Source: Megaleporinus macrocephalus
Lineage: Eukaryota; Chordata; Actinopteri; Characiformes; Anostomidae
Reading direction: 5' to 3'
NCBI GenBank assembly: GCA_021613375.1
Contig: CM038721.1
Coordinates: 1,917,486-1,981,485 of the forward strand
Length of the DNA: 64,000 bases
A program made the position numbers and the translations under genes. Shown here one piece after another: positions 12,393 through 27,400 of this stretch. The notes beneath the pieces are model-generated. The model was given only the letters and a program-made list of their open reading frames with translations. It made no database searches and was not told the origin of the DNA. Each line of letters begins with the position of its first letter. Within the stretch, counting starts at the first letter, position 1.

Positions 12393-12450
<58 letters not shown>

Positions 12451-15400
12451 TCTCTCCTTGCAGATCAGATCGCGCTGCCTGATTTCAGTGCTGGAGCCAT
12501 GGAGAACTGGGGTCTGATTACTTACAGAGAAACAGCTCTGCTGTACGATCCCACTGTTTCCTCCAATGGGGATAAAGAATGGGTGTCCATTGTGATTTCT
12601 CATGAACTTGCACACATGGTAAGAACGTTGCTTCAGCGTCTACTGATTCCTGATAGGACGTCTGTTTCGTACCTGGTTTGTAAACAATCTTTTATTGTCT
12701 CAGTGGTTTGGAAACCTTGTGACCATGAAGTGGTGGAACGACCTGTGGCTTAACGAAGGTTTTGCGAGCTACGTGGCTTATCTTGGGGCCCATGAGGCTC
12801 AACCCACCTGGAATATGGTGAGTCCTCTTTTACCAGTTAAACCAGTGAATAAACACAACACACGTTTACAGACCCTCCGGTTTATTTATGAAAATTACAT
12901 TGATTGAACACCGCCCCCTAGTGTGTCTGTTCCCTAGTGTGTGTGTTCACTAATTTGTGTATGTATGTGGGTGTTTCACTGCCCCCTAGTGTGTCTGTTC
13001 CTTAGTATGTGTATGTATGTGGGGGTTTTACTGCCCCCTAGTGTGTGTGTTCACTAGTGTGTGTATGTATGTGGGTGTTTCACTGCCCCCTAGTGAGTGT
13101 GTTCACTAGTATGTTTATGTATGTGGGTGTTTCACTGCCCCCTAGTGTATGTGTTCACTAGTGTGTGTATGTATGTGGGTGTTTCACTGCCCCCTAGTGT
13201 GTGTGTTCACTAGTGTGTGTATGTATGTGGGTGTTTCACTGCCCCCTAGTGAGTGTGTTCACTAGTATGTTTATGTATGTGGGTGTTTCACTGCCCCCTA
13301 GTGTATGTGTTCACTAGTGTGTGTATGTATGTGGGTGTTTCACTGCCCCCTAGTGTGTGTGTTCACTAGTGTGCATATGTATGTGGGTGTTTCACTGCCC
13401 TCTAGTGTGTGTGTTCACTAATTTGTGTATGTATGTGGGTGTTTCACTGCCCCCTAGTGTGTGTGTTCACTAGTGTGTGTATGTATGTGGGTGTTTCACT
13501 GCCCCCTAGTGTGTGTGTTGACTAGTGTGTGTATGTATGTGGGTGTTTCACTGCCCTCTAGTGTGTGTGTTCACTAATTTGTGTATGTATGTGGGTGTTT
13601 CACTGCCCCCTAGTGTGTGTGCTGACTAGTGTGTGTATGTATGTGGGTATTTTACTGCCCCCTAGTGTGTGTGTTGACTAGTGTGTGTATGTATGTGGGT
13701 GGGTGTTTCACTGCCCTCTAGTGTGTGTGTTCACTAATTTGTGTATGTATGTGGGTGTTTCACTGCCCCCTAGTGTGTGTGTTGACTAGTGTGTGTATGT
13801 ATGTGGGTGGGTGTTTCACTGCCCCCTAGTGTGTGTGCTGACTAGTGTGTGTATGTATGTGGGTGTTTTACTGCACACATGAGTTAAATTCCTCTGTGTT
13901 CTAATAAAAAGGGTCATTGGTTCTAAACTAAATGTTTTCTGAACTGCAACTTTATGTATATAATTTATGATTTTAATATATGATGATGTATTTGATGCTC
14001 CACTGTCCGACAATCATATCCATCCTGAATATCTGATCATATAAATGTATACTTTGAAAATCTATGAGATCAGCATTAATATCAGTGACATAGTTTTGGA
14101 AGTAAATACATAAAGTCTTGATTTGGGTTCTAGAAAGATCTGATGGTGCTGAACGAGGTTCATAAAGCATTTACAGTGGACGCACTGGCATCTTCCCACC
14201 CGCTGTCCTACCTGGAAGAGGAGATCAACACACCTGCACAGATCAAGGCACTCTTTGATACCATTACCTACAGCAAGGTACTCCATCACCCCAGCCCTCA
14301 CTCTGCTCTATACACTGCTTTATTGAGACTCAGTGATTAATATGTGTGTGTATTTGTCCTACAGGGGGCGGCTGTGTTAAGGATGCTCTCCGAGTTCTTA
14401 TCGGAGCCTGTCTTTGCCTCCGGACTCAGTGTAGGTTACTCTCCAGCTCATGCAGTAAACGAGTAGTGGAATTAACGAGCTGGCTAATGAAGCGATAGCT
14501 GATAACGATCATGTTAATAGCGCTGATCTTGTTGTCGCTGCCTCCTCAGGCCTACCTGAAGCAGTTCGCGTACGGAAACACGGTGTACACCGACCTGTGG
14601 GGGAAACTTCAGGAGGTACGTTTCTATGTGATCTTATGAACCTCACAGTTGAACACCACTGCTGTGTGGCCAAGCACAGAGGCTCTCGGGAGGCACCACG
14701 CTCCTGGGGTTAAAAGGTACTGCTGCTGTTACAGACCACTGAACACTCATATTTGGAACTTTGGGTCTAAGCTTGATTTCTCAGTGGCTAAAAAAAGGAA
14801 TGGGTGTTTTGAGATATTGGCTTTCACTCGGTTCTATCACTTTGTGGTTAGGCAGTCTTCAGCATCCCACTTTCTCCCACCATAGCTCTGCTTGGTGACG
14901 TTTCCTCTCTATCAACTCCAAAACATCTGCAAACCTTCATCCTCATCTCTACAACAGTGGCTAAAAATCTTTACTTTAACAAAGTTATCAATAAAGCACT
15001 GGTACAATCTGTTAACTGAATATCCAATTTTGGAAAAATTTACATTTACCATAAAAGATTATATTAATTATTACAACAATATCTGGTCTCCATTTTTGCA
15101 ATTCATCCAGAGCTGATCCCTCTATTCTGTAGTAAACTAGTTTTTGCCACCAGAATGAAGAGGGAGACCGGTTCAGAGTTTAATCTTTATTTTCAGGGTA
15201 ACGGTACAGACGTTCTGAGAGCTCTCAACCCTGGTGTGGTCTGAACATGGTCTAACTTCAAACTAGCCACACACTGTATTTAAGTGCTTGCTGTCAATAA
15301 AACCAGCCTCGACCCATCAGGCCAGATCGGTATCTCCAAGGCTTAGGGCTGGATCTGCTAAGCCAAAACCCTAAACGACAGGTGTCGCTAAACCATAAAC

Positions 15401-18400
15401 AATCTTGTAAACCCTGTGGCATTCAGTGTGTCATCTGTAAGCATATGCTTTTTTATGGCTTTTTTTATACTTGTTTATTTATATTTTTATTTATTTTATT
15501 TATTTATTACTTTTTCTCTTCTTTTTGCTCAATACCAACTATTACTATGACACCCCCTGTCCGTTGTTCTGTTTTGTCATGTTTGTTTATTTGTCTATTC
15601 TGTAACAGCCCTTTTCCCCTACACTGTTTTGTATTCGTGACCCAGTTTTTGTGCAAGTAAAAAAAAGAAGGCCAGCGAGAGAAGTGAAAACCACCAGTCT
15701 GGTCAGTTCGAACAGGGCAGCCTGAGTGCAGGTCAACTTGTAGGGTTACCACACCGGGAAAGCGTGCTAATGACGTCAGTTCAGTGGTCAGTAGCATTAG
15801 CTTACATGTGGCCGTCTTAAACAACCTCAGAATTTGGAGGACGCAGTGATATTCCAGGGAAAAATGTTTATAGGATGAAATGTATCAGCTTTGGAGGCTA
15901 TTGGAGTACAACAGGGTGCCTTTTTCAAATCTATAATCATTCCTCTCAAAGTGAAAGTCCTATCAAAACACGGCACAGCACCGACTATAGAAAGACAACT
16001 AGCGCTGGACTTTAATTTCTCCTCCGGTATGAATTGTTTATATACCGTCGTACCGTAGCGTAGCTGAAACACAGCTGTAACGCGTCAACAGGAAGCTAAT
16101 GATAGAACACTGTTTGCCGCTAGATGTTCTGCAGAGCGCCGCGTGGAATTACGGCACCACCAAACGCCATACAGGGTACAGCTCGCTAGCTAGCCAGGTA
16201 GCATACGGGCAGTTAGCTAGCAGCTGGGAGGAGCTCTGTGTCTGGTGGAGATGAAGGAACAGAAACAGATGGAGGATAAAGAAAGAGAGATGGAGATGCA
16301 GAAGAAGAGCTGGAGTCTGAGAGAGGAGCTGTGTCTGCAGTCTGGAGGTGTTGTGGGTTTAAAAGGTTGTACACTGGAAAGACTGTGGAGGCGCTGTTGT
16401 CGCCGCTGGTGTTAACACCAGCAACTCACTCCATCACCTCAGCAGAACACACGTACTGGAACACCAAGAACGTACACAGTGAACCAGTAGCACCAGTGAA
16501 CCAGTAGTACCAGTGAACCAGTAAAACCAGTGAACCAGTTAAGCCAAAGAGTCAGGCGTCTCTTGTAGAGTCAGTGTCTCGAGGCGCTGTGTATGACAGG
16601 AAGAGCGAGCGGTGAAGAGACATTATGAATGCAGTAACAGTCCACCTATACGAGGACACAGTCCCCCTACAGACAGTGGAGAGAGAGACGGTTCAGAGCA
16701 GTGATTAAAACACTGGATTGGAGGTAGTATGTTACCGGGGCGACAACACTTCAGCCAAACTGGACATACTACATCCGCCATCCTACCAGCGTCCTGTGAT
16801 GCAAGACGTCTTGTTGAGTTATCGCTGGGGTGAGCATTTTTTGCTGCCTGTTGAAGTGCCTGTTCAAAATAATAGAGCATTTATCTAATATTTTCATTCA
16901 AATAAAAACGAAGATTAAAAACTGATTACATGCTACAGAAGAAAAACAGCCTCTAATAACCACCTGGAAGACCTGGTAGACCCATCATCACTGTCCTCCT
17001 ATTGGAAAAACAGGACTTCCAGCTCCACTCTTGCTTCAGATCTGAGAACGTCCACAGGTGTAGCTTTTTAAACGTTTAAAAACATCAATTAAAAAAAAAG
17101 TATCTCTATTTTTTTTCAATTTTGACTTCTCCACATCATTTGAAGATCACAGTCGTCCTTTAGCAGAAATTTCATAATGAATGGACCAATAGCAAAGCTC
17201 CAAAGTAAAACTTAAAACATCTTCAGTCTCTCGTGTAAAGACACTGTTATGGAAAGGCTTGTTCTTCTTTGGATGATATACTGATGGAAATATCTTCATC
17301 TTCCTGGTCTTTCAAAGTGTGAACACGTTTGAGAAGGTTTGGGCCTAAAAACCCCATTCTCAGCACAGAGAGACACTATATGGCCACAAGTATGTGGACA
17401 CCATTCCTAGTTATTGGGTTCCATTGCTAACAGGTGGATGAAATCAGGTGCAGTCATATTTATGTCTTTATAGATGGTGTGTTAGAGCTGAGAACATCCT
17501 GTGAAGTTTTGTTCCAGCAGCTCTAACGTGCTGTATTTGTTTTATGCTAATCTGAAAAAGGTGTTAATGCTTTCTGCAGGTGGTCGACTCGGATCCTGAC
17601 GTGAACCTTCCAGCCTCAGTGACTGAAATCATGAATCGCTGGATTCTCCAAATGGGGTTCCCAGTCGTCACCATAGACACCCAGACAGGAAGTATCAGCC
17701 AAAAGCACTTCCTGCTGGACTCAGAATCAGTGCCTGACAGACCGTCCGTGTACAAGTAAGTTTATTACTCTGTTTATTATAAACACAGATGACGTACGTT
17801 ACTTGAGATTACCCTGAGAGTCATGGTATAGTCATGGTATAGTCATGGTACAGTCATGGTACAGTCATGGTATTTGACAGACACTCTTGTCCAGAGTGAC
17901 TTACAGTTTACATGTACAGAGGTGGGTGAAGGTACCCAACCAACATGTCCATGTGGGCCCTACATGGGTTAAAGATGGGCTGCCAGTTCAGTCCCCTTTA
18001 GGCAACCCCGTTGGAGTCCACAAAGATTTGTCTATTGGCTCAATATGGGCCCTGTTTCTGTTTTAAACAATGTGGGCTACTAAAGGGGTCAGTCTGGGCT
18101 GCAACTGGGGCCCATGTGAACAATCATCCACTGGCCCCACAATCAAAACAGAAATAACTGTAACCCTGCTGGGGCCACAACTGTAGCCTGACTGTGATAT
18201 AAATTTATAACCCAACTGGAGTACAAAATTGCAACTCAACTGGGGCCCAGAGTTATAACCCAACTGGGGCCCAAAGGTATAACCCAACTGGAGCCCAAAA
18301 TTGCAACTCAACTGGGACCTAGAGTTATAACCCAACTGGGGCACCAAAGTCAAAACCCAACTGGAGCCCAAAATTGCAACTCAGCTGGAGCCCAGAGTTA

Positions 18401-21400
18401 TAACCCAACTGGGACCCAAAGTTATAACCCAACTGGAGCCCACAATTGCAACTCAACTGTGGCCCAGAGTTATAACCCAAATGGGACCCAAAGTATAACC
18501 TACCTGGATTTCATGTATGACCAATCAAAAAGTCACAATAAGCCCCTGTAAAACACATGCAGCCTAGATAAAACATATATGGGGCCCACATGTTGGCTAG
18601 GTTGAATGTCTTGCCCAAGGACTCTTACTGGTATAGGGTAAGATGGTTACTCAGGTGGGGAATTTGACCCCAGACTACAACATAGAGGTCAGCAGTGTAA
18701 TGCACTACACTATACCAACCACTGCAACAAAGCGTCTACTCACTTTCACCTAGTATAATTTCATATCTGGTCTCTGTTAGATGTTTGGTGTTCTATCTAT
18801 CATTAAAGCTAAAACTTTAAAAACAGGAAAAACCTCAGGTAAGCTAAAGGCCACCACACATTGGAAGTGCTGCAGCATGTGCAGTGAGAATATCAAAGTT
18901 CATTTGTAGAATATACCTGTAGAAATATCATGAAATAAAATAATTACCCTCAATATTCATGCTTGGCATGAGTTTTTGACTTTATGAACAGCTTACTGTT
19001 GAGGAAGACTAGGCTGTAATGCTAGCTGAGACCTGCTTATCCAAAAGCCTTATTTTAAGCCACATTAACACTTAATCATTCAGTTTGTTGTAAATGTAAC
19101 TGATATACTCTCTCTCTTCTCCTTTTCTCTTATATATAGCTACGAGTGGTTTGTGCCTATCAAGTGGATGAAGAGTGGTACAGTTATGGGTCAGCACTGG
19201 CTGCTTGAGAAGACAGGTATCAATAGCAGGAAACAAAACCTTACCTTCACCTTTTTCTTCAAAACTGTGAACAAGTTCTGATAAGCTTTTGGCTTAATAT
19301 AGATTTTACAAACGTATAGAGTGACTATTCTGACTATTTTAACATTAACATCAACATAGATTTTACAAACGTATAGAGTCACACAGAGACACTACATGGG
19401 CAAAAGTATGCAGACATTGTAAGGGATCAGCCCATGCCACCAGGAGCCAGTAGGGGGCCTAGGCGCTGTGGCAGGAGAGCTGCAGGTAGCACCTCTCAAA
19501 AATCCAACTCCCAGAAGCTCTAGCACTAATCAGTGCTGAGTTGTCACACCTGCTGGGCTCTGCATAAAAGCACTCCAAAGCGGTGGCCCAGTGTTAACAC
19601 TTCTTTGAAGACAAAGAAAAGCCCAACTCAAAGACAAAGAAAAGCCCAACTCAAAGACAAAGAAAAGCCCAACTCAAAGACAAAGAAAAGCCCAACTCAA
19701 AGACAAAGAAAAGACCAACTCACAGACAAAGGGAAGACCAACTCAAAGACAAAGAAAAGACCAACTCAAAGACAAAGAAAAGCCCAACTCAAAGACAAAG
19801 AAAAGCCCAACTCAAAGACAAAGAAAAGCCCAACTCAAAGACAAAGAAAAGACCAACTCAAAGAAAAGACCAAGACAAAGAAAAGATCAACTCAAAGAAA
19901 AGACCAACTCAAAGACAAAGAAAAGACCAACTCACAGACAAAGAAAAGACCAACTCACAGACAAAGAAAAGACGAACTCAAAGACAAAGAAAAGACCAAC
20001 TCAAAGACAAAGAAAATACCAACTCACAGACAAAGAAAAGACCAACTCACAGACAAAGAAAAGACCAACTCAAAGACAAAGAAAAGACCAACTCAAAGAC
20101 AAAGAAAAGACCAACTCACAAAGAAAAGCCCAACTCAAAGACAAAGAAAAGCCCAACTCAAAGACAAAGAAAATACCAACTCACAGACAAAGAAAAGACC
20201 AACTCACAGACAAAGAAAAGACCAACTCAAAGACAAAGAAAAGACCAACTCAAAGACAAAGAAAAGACCAACTCACAAAGAAAAGCCCAACTCATAGACA
20301 AAGAAAAGCCCAACTCAAAGACAAAGAAAAGACCAACTCAAAGACAAAGAAAAGACCAACTCAAAGACAAAGAAAAGACCAACTCAAAGACAAAGAAAAG
20401 ACCAACTCAAAGACAAAGAAAGGCCCAACTCAAAGACAAAGAAAGGCCCAACTCACAGACAAAGAAAAGACCAACTCACAGACAAAGAAAAGACCAACTC
20501 ACAGACAAAGAAAAGACCAACTCACAGACAAAGAAAAGACCAACTCACAGACAAAGAAAAGACCAACTCAAAGACAAAGAAAAGCCCAACTCAAAGACAA
20601 AGAAAAGCCCAACTCAAAGACAAAGAAAAGACCAACACAGGGACGAAAAAAGAAATGACATACTCAGAAAAAAGACCAACACAACTTAATTTAATGTTTA
20701 TAAACAGTAAATAAAATATTCTCTGCACTTAAATCCACCGGTGTAAAAAAATAGACCCTTAAAAAAATAGACCTATAAAATCTGGTATGATACAAAACTT
20801 GATACAAGTATACATAAAAATATATACATAAAAATATATACTTAATCATATAAAGGTAGAATGAAAAACTTCAAAGGTCAAAACAACTCAGTGGTGGTGA
20901 ATGGAACCAGAAGTCCTCCTCTGAAATCTTCCTCACAGAAGGTTATTACAGTTACTTAATTACTTTAGTTAATGATAATTTTGTGATCATGTTTTGTATT
21001 ATGGTTTAATCGAATCCAGGTGGAGGGATACATGCAGGATGCTGTGAGGCAAAAAGGTGACCCCTGATTACCTTCACCACCACTGTAAACACCTTCACCA
21101 CCACTGTAAACACCATCTGAACCATTCCACACCAACCCTAACCCCCTGAAACTCTCTCTCTCTCTGTTTTCACAACTAAGATTTTAAGTGTAATACTTTT
21201 TGTACATTAAGTGAGTATTATTGAGTATGAAGCGATGTTATTGATTTTAAGGGTCTTTATTGGTTTGTTTGTTTTTGATTTTTACCTTTCACAGCTGCTC
21301 ATGAGCCGATGAGGACAGACACTGAGTGGGTGCTGGCCAACCTGGACGTGTCTGGGTTCTACAGGGTTAATTACGACTCCCTAAACTGGCAGCGTCTTCT

Positions 21401-24400
21401 CTCCCAGTTAACTTCAGATCATTCGGTGATACATTCAGTCAATATTACTGCAATATTACTTTCAGCTCTTTAAAGAATCACACAATAAGGATTTTAAACT
21501 CTATTGTTTATAGTAAATGATCAATATTCTATATTTTCCTGATCACGTTATTAATCTTCTGCTGTTCTGCTGCGAATGCAGGTCATACCTGTAATCAACA
21601 GAGCTCAGCTTGTGGACGACGCATTTAACCTGGCAAGGTAAGACCTTCCAACCTAAAGCCCAGCTAGAGGATCAGTTTCACCTGGACAGCTATTTAAATG
21701 AACCAGTTTAATCCAGTATGAATCTGCAGTGTGTAGTGTTTACAGTCTGACAGTAATGACTGTGGAGTGATTCTAATCCAGTATGAATCTGCAGTGTGTG
21801 TAGTGTTTACAGTCTGACAGTAATAACTTTGGAGAGATTATAATCCAGTATGAATCTGCAGTGTGTGTACCGTTTACAGTCTGTCAGTAATAACTGTGGA
21901 GTGATTATAATCCAGTATGAATCTGCAGTGTGTGTAGTGTTTATAGTCTGACAGTAATAACTGTAGAGTGATTGTAATCCAGTATGAATCTGCAGTGTGT
22001 GTAGCGTTTACAGTCTGACAGTAATAACTGAGGAGTGATTATAATCCAGTATGAATCTGCAGTGTGTGTAGTGTTTACCGTCTGACAGTAATAACTGTGG
22101 AGTGATTATAATCCAGTATGAATCTGCAGTGTGTGTAGTGTTTACAGTCTGACACTAATGACTGTGGAGTGATTATAATCCAGTATGAATCTGCAGTGTG
22201 TGTAGTGTTTACAGTCTGACAGTAATAACTGTGGAGTGATTATAATCCAGTATGAATCTGCAGTGTATATTAACAAATAACATTATAAACACTAGAGCAG
22301 TCCGAGAGATTAATTTATTATTATTCTTTATTATTTCATTGTTATTTTATTATAATTGTTATTTTGTGGTACAAAGCAAAACTATTCAGACACTTTGTCT
22401 GATTCTCACAAGGGCGAAGATCATCGACACGACTCTGGCTCTGAGCACCACCAGGTACCTCTCAGAGGAGAGGGAGTACATGCCGTGGCAGTCCGCCATC
22501 AATAACCTCGGTTACTTCTTCCTGATGTTTGATCGGACTGAGGTCTATGGAGCTCTGCAGGTACACATACTTTTAAGTGTTAAATGTTGTGTGAAATTAT
22601 TTGCATTCCTAAAATAATTACTTGATCTTCTATTCCCACTGTAGATGTACCTGCGGGGGAAAGTTCAGCCTCTGTTTGAGTATTTCCAGAACATCACCAC
22701 AAACTGGACTGAGATCCCATCAAGTCACACTGACCAGTAAATACAAAGAGCCTTCTTTAAAATCTATGTATATCAACACTTCCCAGCCAACGTGATCATG
22801 TGGGCCCCATATCTGTGCCGTTTGGGTTTTAGGTGGGCTTTTGGTGGTTTTTTGATTGGGGATACATGGACCCCAGGGGCACCAGTTGGCCTACAGTCGT
22901 GGGTCTCGGTTGGATCAGTTTGTGGACCTCACTTGGGGTACAGTCGTTGGCCCCAGGTGGGTTATCATTGTGGGGTGCAGTTAGACTGCTATTGTTGACC
23001 CTGCTAAGTTACAGTTGTGTTCATCATTTGGGTCACTGTCGGGGGGCCTATGTAGGCTACACTTGTGGTCCCAGCAGGGGTAGATGTTTGTGTTTGGACT
23101 GTGGGGCCAGTGGGTGGTTGTTCAGATCGGCCCAGTTAGTGGCCCACATGAGCGAAAACACACAGGGAGCCATTAGACTCTGTGGGCTCCAACTGGGTTT
23201 CCTAAAGGGGACCCAATCAGCAGCCCATCTTTACCCCTGTGGGGCCCACATGGACATGTTGGCTGGGTACATATCTCTGATTAGCTTTAATGCATGTTAA
23301 TATAACGAGATCTTATTTCAAGCCATTTCTGGACCATTTCAGTGACGTGGAGTCTCAAAACTTAAGTATCAGTGTTCTCTCCTCATAAAACAGATTACTG
23401 AGACGCTCTAGTTAGAGAGAGGCGGGGTCACGGCTTGTTCCCACCCACTGCATGTGAGCAGTGTTTACTGACCTCAGCTGCAGCGTCTCCTCAGCGTTTC
23501 AGCTCCATGGGTTCTTCTCTTGTGGGTTTTACTGCAGTGGTGATGGTTGTTGGTCTGGAGGAGTGGAGTAGACGCGAGTTTGGAGGTGCTCCAGTCAGAC
23601 GCCCATGTTTAAGAAGACGAGCGCTGGTGCTGATCACTTATAAAAGAAAATATCATCACCGCTCAGAGTTTCACTCACGTCGGACATGTTGGAAAAAGTT
23701 CTGCCTGCGTTGCATCAAGGGATTGTCTTAGAAGTACCACTACTTAGATACTTCCTTACAGTTCAGCTAAAGCAAGGAACCTCAGTAGTCAGTATATTTA
23801 AGGGATGTAAGAATTGGGACAGTCTGAAGGTTTTGAGATGGACACAACCACAGATTTCTTTATATAGTTCCTTTCTTCATAACCATCTGACCTTAATGTG
23901 TCTTCACAGATACAACCAGGTGAATGCGATCTCATTTGGATGCACAATGGAAGTAGAAGGTTGTACTGAACTCACCACAATGTGGTTCCACCAGTGGATG
24001 AAGAACCCAGATGAAAACCCGTAAGTTCTGAGTTCATCTTACTTCAGCATGTTCAATAAGGTGTGCACAGGTTCTGGGCTGTTCATCTTCTCAGCAGAGC
24101 AACATTCAGCATTTTGTCATTACTATGTTACATGAAACACCAGGTTGGTTGTTGTTGTTTCTAAGTTTTTTTTGTTTTGTTTTAGTGTTTCAGATCTAGC
24201 TATGGTGGAGCTATGTCTGGCTAACTAGCTAAGGTGTTGTTGTTGTTGTTGTTACTTCTAAGGTTTTTTGTAGGGTTTAAGCTATCTAGCTATGGTGGGG
24301 CTAAGTCGGGCGTACTAGCTAAAGTGGAGATAGCGGGCTAAGGCTAAGGCACCACATACAACAGCTACACCTGGAACATGAAAATGTGACTTCATGTTAA

Positions 24401-27400
24401 GGGACAGTCTATAAAACCACACGGCTTTCATCAAGCAGATCCACAAGAGACCAGTTTGGCCTTTACCAATGGTGCTAACATTAGCTAGCTAGCTAATATT
24501 GGCATTAAACTGTGGCATTTAACTGTGCTTTTCTTCATTGGTTTAAGAAAGTGAGCCAGAGAATAAACCGGGTCGGAGAGTAAAGCAAGTCGGAGACTAA
24601 ACCAGGTCACAGAGTAAAGCAAGTCAGAGAATAAAGTGAGGCAGAGAAAGAGTAAGGTGCTGTAATAAAGAGAAGTGGAGGTGAAGAGCGACTGTTGAGG
24701 CAGGACTGGAGAGGCAGAGAACAAAGCGAGTCGAGAGTAAAGCGAGTCAGAGAAAGAATAAGGTGCTGTAATAAAGAGAAGTGGAGGTGAAGAGTGGCTG
24801 TTGAGGCAGGAATGGAGAGTCAGAGGATAAAGCGAGGCAGAGAAAGAATAAGGTGGTGTAATAAAGAGAAGTGGAGGTGAAGAGCGACTGTTGAGGCAGG
24901 AATGGAGAGTCAGAGAGTAAAGCGAGTCAGAGAAAGAATAAGGTGCTGTAATAAAGAGAGGTGGAGGTGGAGAGTCACTGTTGAGGCAGGAATGGAGAGT
25001 CGGAGAGTAAAGCGAGTCAGAGAAAGAATAAGGTGCTGTAATAAAGAGAGGTGGAGGTGGAGAGTCACTGTTGAGGCAGGAATGGAGAGTCGGAGAGTAA
25101 AGCGAGTCAGAGAAAGAATAAGGTGGTGTAATAAAGAGAGGTGGAGGTGGAGAGTCACTGTTGAGGCAGGAATGAAGAGGCGTATATGTTTATAAAGGTC
25201 CAGATGTGAAACTGAGTTAAGGAGGCGACGCTGCTTTATTTACTGCCTCTATAAATAAACACTTTAAGATTCTCTTTTTTTCAGAAACGTTCCATTTGTT
25301 TAATGTAGCTCTTGTTTTTATTAAAGTGAGTAAAAACATTTATTATTAGTTTGTAAATAATTAATTCAGTTCAGTATTTAAACAGTAAATATACTGAAAT
25401 ATACTGAACGGTATGTGTGGTGTGTTGGTGTTTCAGTAGTTGATGGTATGAGATGCTGATACTAGACTACTTCAGTAAACAGATACACCACTGAATCAGA
25501 ACACACGTTAGAGATGATGAGGGTCTTTGACGAAGTGGACCCAACACGGAATTGCTGTTTTGATGTTTTTCTTCAGCTGTGGTTTCTGAAATGATATCCA
25601 CTAATCTGTCCATCCAGAATTCACCCCAACCTGAAGTTCGCGGTGTACTGCAGTGCCATCGCCGCTGGAGGGGTGGCTGAGTGGGAGTTCGGCTGGAGGA
25701 TGTATAAGAACAGTAGCAGTGCTGCTGAAGCAGACAAGCTCATGCAAGCTTTGTCATGCACTAAGCAGCCCTGGCTGCTGAACAGGTGAGCCTACGAGCT
25801 GATCTTATGGGCTCCAGTGCACAAACAAAGAAATGAATGGAAAAAAATAAAGTGTTAGACATTATTATCATAATTATCATTATTTTATCAACGAACTGAA
25901 ATCACAAACTATCATTTACTAAGGATTAGAAAATTAGCATTTCATTTTTATATAAATATGACTAATAACCCTATTATTACTCACTTATTACTGTTTATTA
26001 CATGCTTATTTTTGCATTGCTAATATAAAGTTTTGACTAATTGATTAAATGTAATATAAGGAAGGATTGTGTGAATTGGATTCTGGCTTCAAACCTGTGT
26101 TGATGATGTCATTTATTCAAGGTACCTGGGTTATGCACTGGATCCCAACATGATACGGAAGCAGGACAGCGCTTACGTCATCATCTATATCGCCAGCAAT
26201 GTAGTGGGGCAGCCGTTAGCCTGGGACTTCTTACGAGCCAACTGGGATTATATTTTTAACCAGTGAGTAAAACCTGTTCATTACTTTTTGTACAGCCGTG
26301 TGCAAAAGTTTAAACAGCCCTGGTTAAATATTGTTAAGTTACAAATTAGTTAATGAGCAAACTCTGTTTATCTGTTTATCTGCTGAGCTGAACACATCAG
26401 GAGGAGTGACATATAAAAAAAATCATAATTATTTTGGTGTGTAATTGTTTTTGGTGATGAAAGAAATTATCTTTGTAATACCTAAAATGTTTGTTTTGTA
26501 TTAAAGTAATTTTAACACAAATTTTTAGCCTAGGGACGTAAAAGTTCTCCTAATTGAAGAATCACTCGTAAACACACTACTGGCCAAACGTTTCAGTACA
26601 CTACCAGTTAAACATTGTTCTAAAACTTTTGACCGGCAATGTGTTTTTTTTTTAATATATATATGATTTTAGTGATTTAACCTTATAGTGGATGGAACAG
26701 TGAATCTCTCTTTTAGCAAATACAGCAAATGTAATTAAATTCAATTAATTGATCTGATCAGAACTGATCCATTTTAAGCCCAGTATAGGACAGACCCTCC
26801 GCATTCAAATATCTATTAAAACTGATTTGGGCTCCAGACTGACAGTAACAGATTCTGATGAGGTGTTAACTGGATTAGATTTCCAGTGTTGTTCTTAATT
26901 ACTTTCATTTACGAGTTCATTCGGGCTGATCAGCTTATTAAAGGCTTTTCCTTCATGTCTTCCTGTCCCATAAACTCTGATATTTTTTGTTTTGCAGTGG
27001 AGGAGAGTTCTTCTCATTTGATAGAATTATTGCTGGTGTATCTACGAGGTTCTCCACAGAGTTTGAGCTGAAACAGGTATGTATGTAGTGGTGGATCTGA
27101 AAGGCTCCTGTGTGTAAGTGCAGTTACAGTTGCTTATAATTCTGTCAGAAGAAAAATTATAGAATTAATTCACCAAAAAATTTACATTCGGGTTCCTATT
27201 CTGGTTCCTAGCTCTACTATTTCTAGAGCGGAGCGGTTCACACCAAAACCACCCGAACAGATTTTGCTGCATTTAAATAATTCTAACCAATGGTTGGAGA
27301 GTAGTGGTCAGCACGGGGATGTAGTGGTCAGCACAGGGGACTCGGGTTTCCTCCCACAGCCCAAACACATGCATGTTAGGATCCTCACTTTAAACTGACT

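Noticed and set aside
12388..12753. Open frame running through the TC repeat, exon 5 and intron 5
   Set aside because: Only 12464-12618 is exon; the N-terminal Leu/Ser run is the microsatellite and the tail is intron 5 read through the donor.
19533..20297. 254-codon Lys/Gln-rich open frame
   Set aside because: It lies in a 23-bp minisatellite with no stop in the unit; the periodic protein is an artefact and the region is intron 11 of gene B.
24902..25195. Arg-rich frame on plus and Leu-rich frame on minus strand
   Set aside because: 90-bp tandem units give matching open frames on both strands; intronic to gene B.
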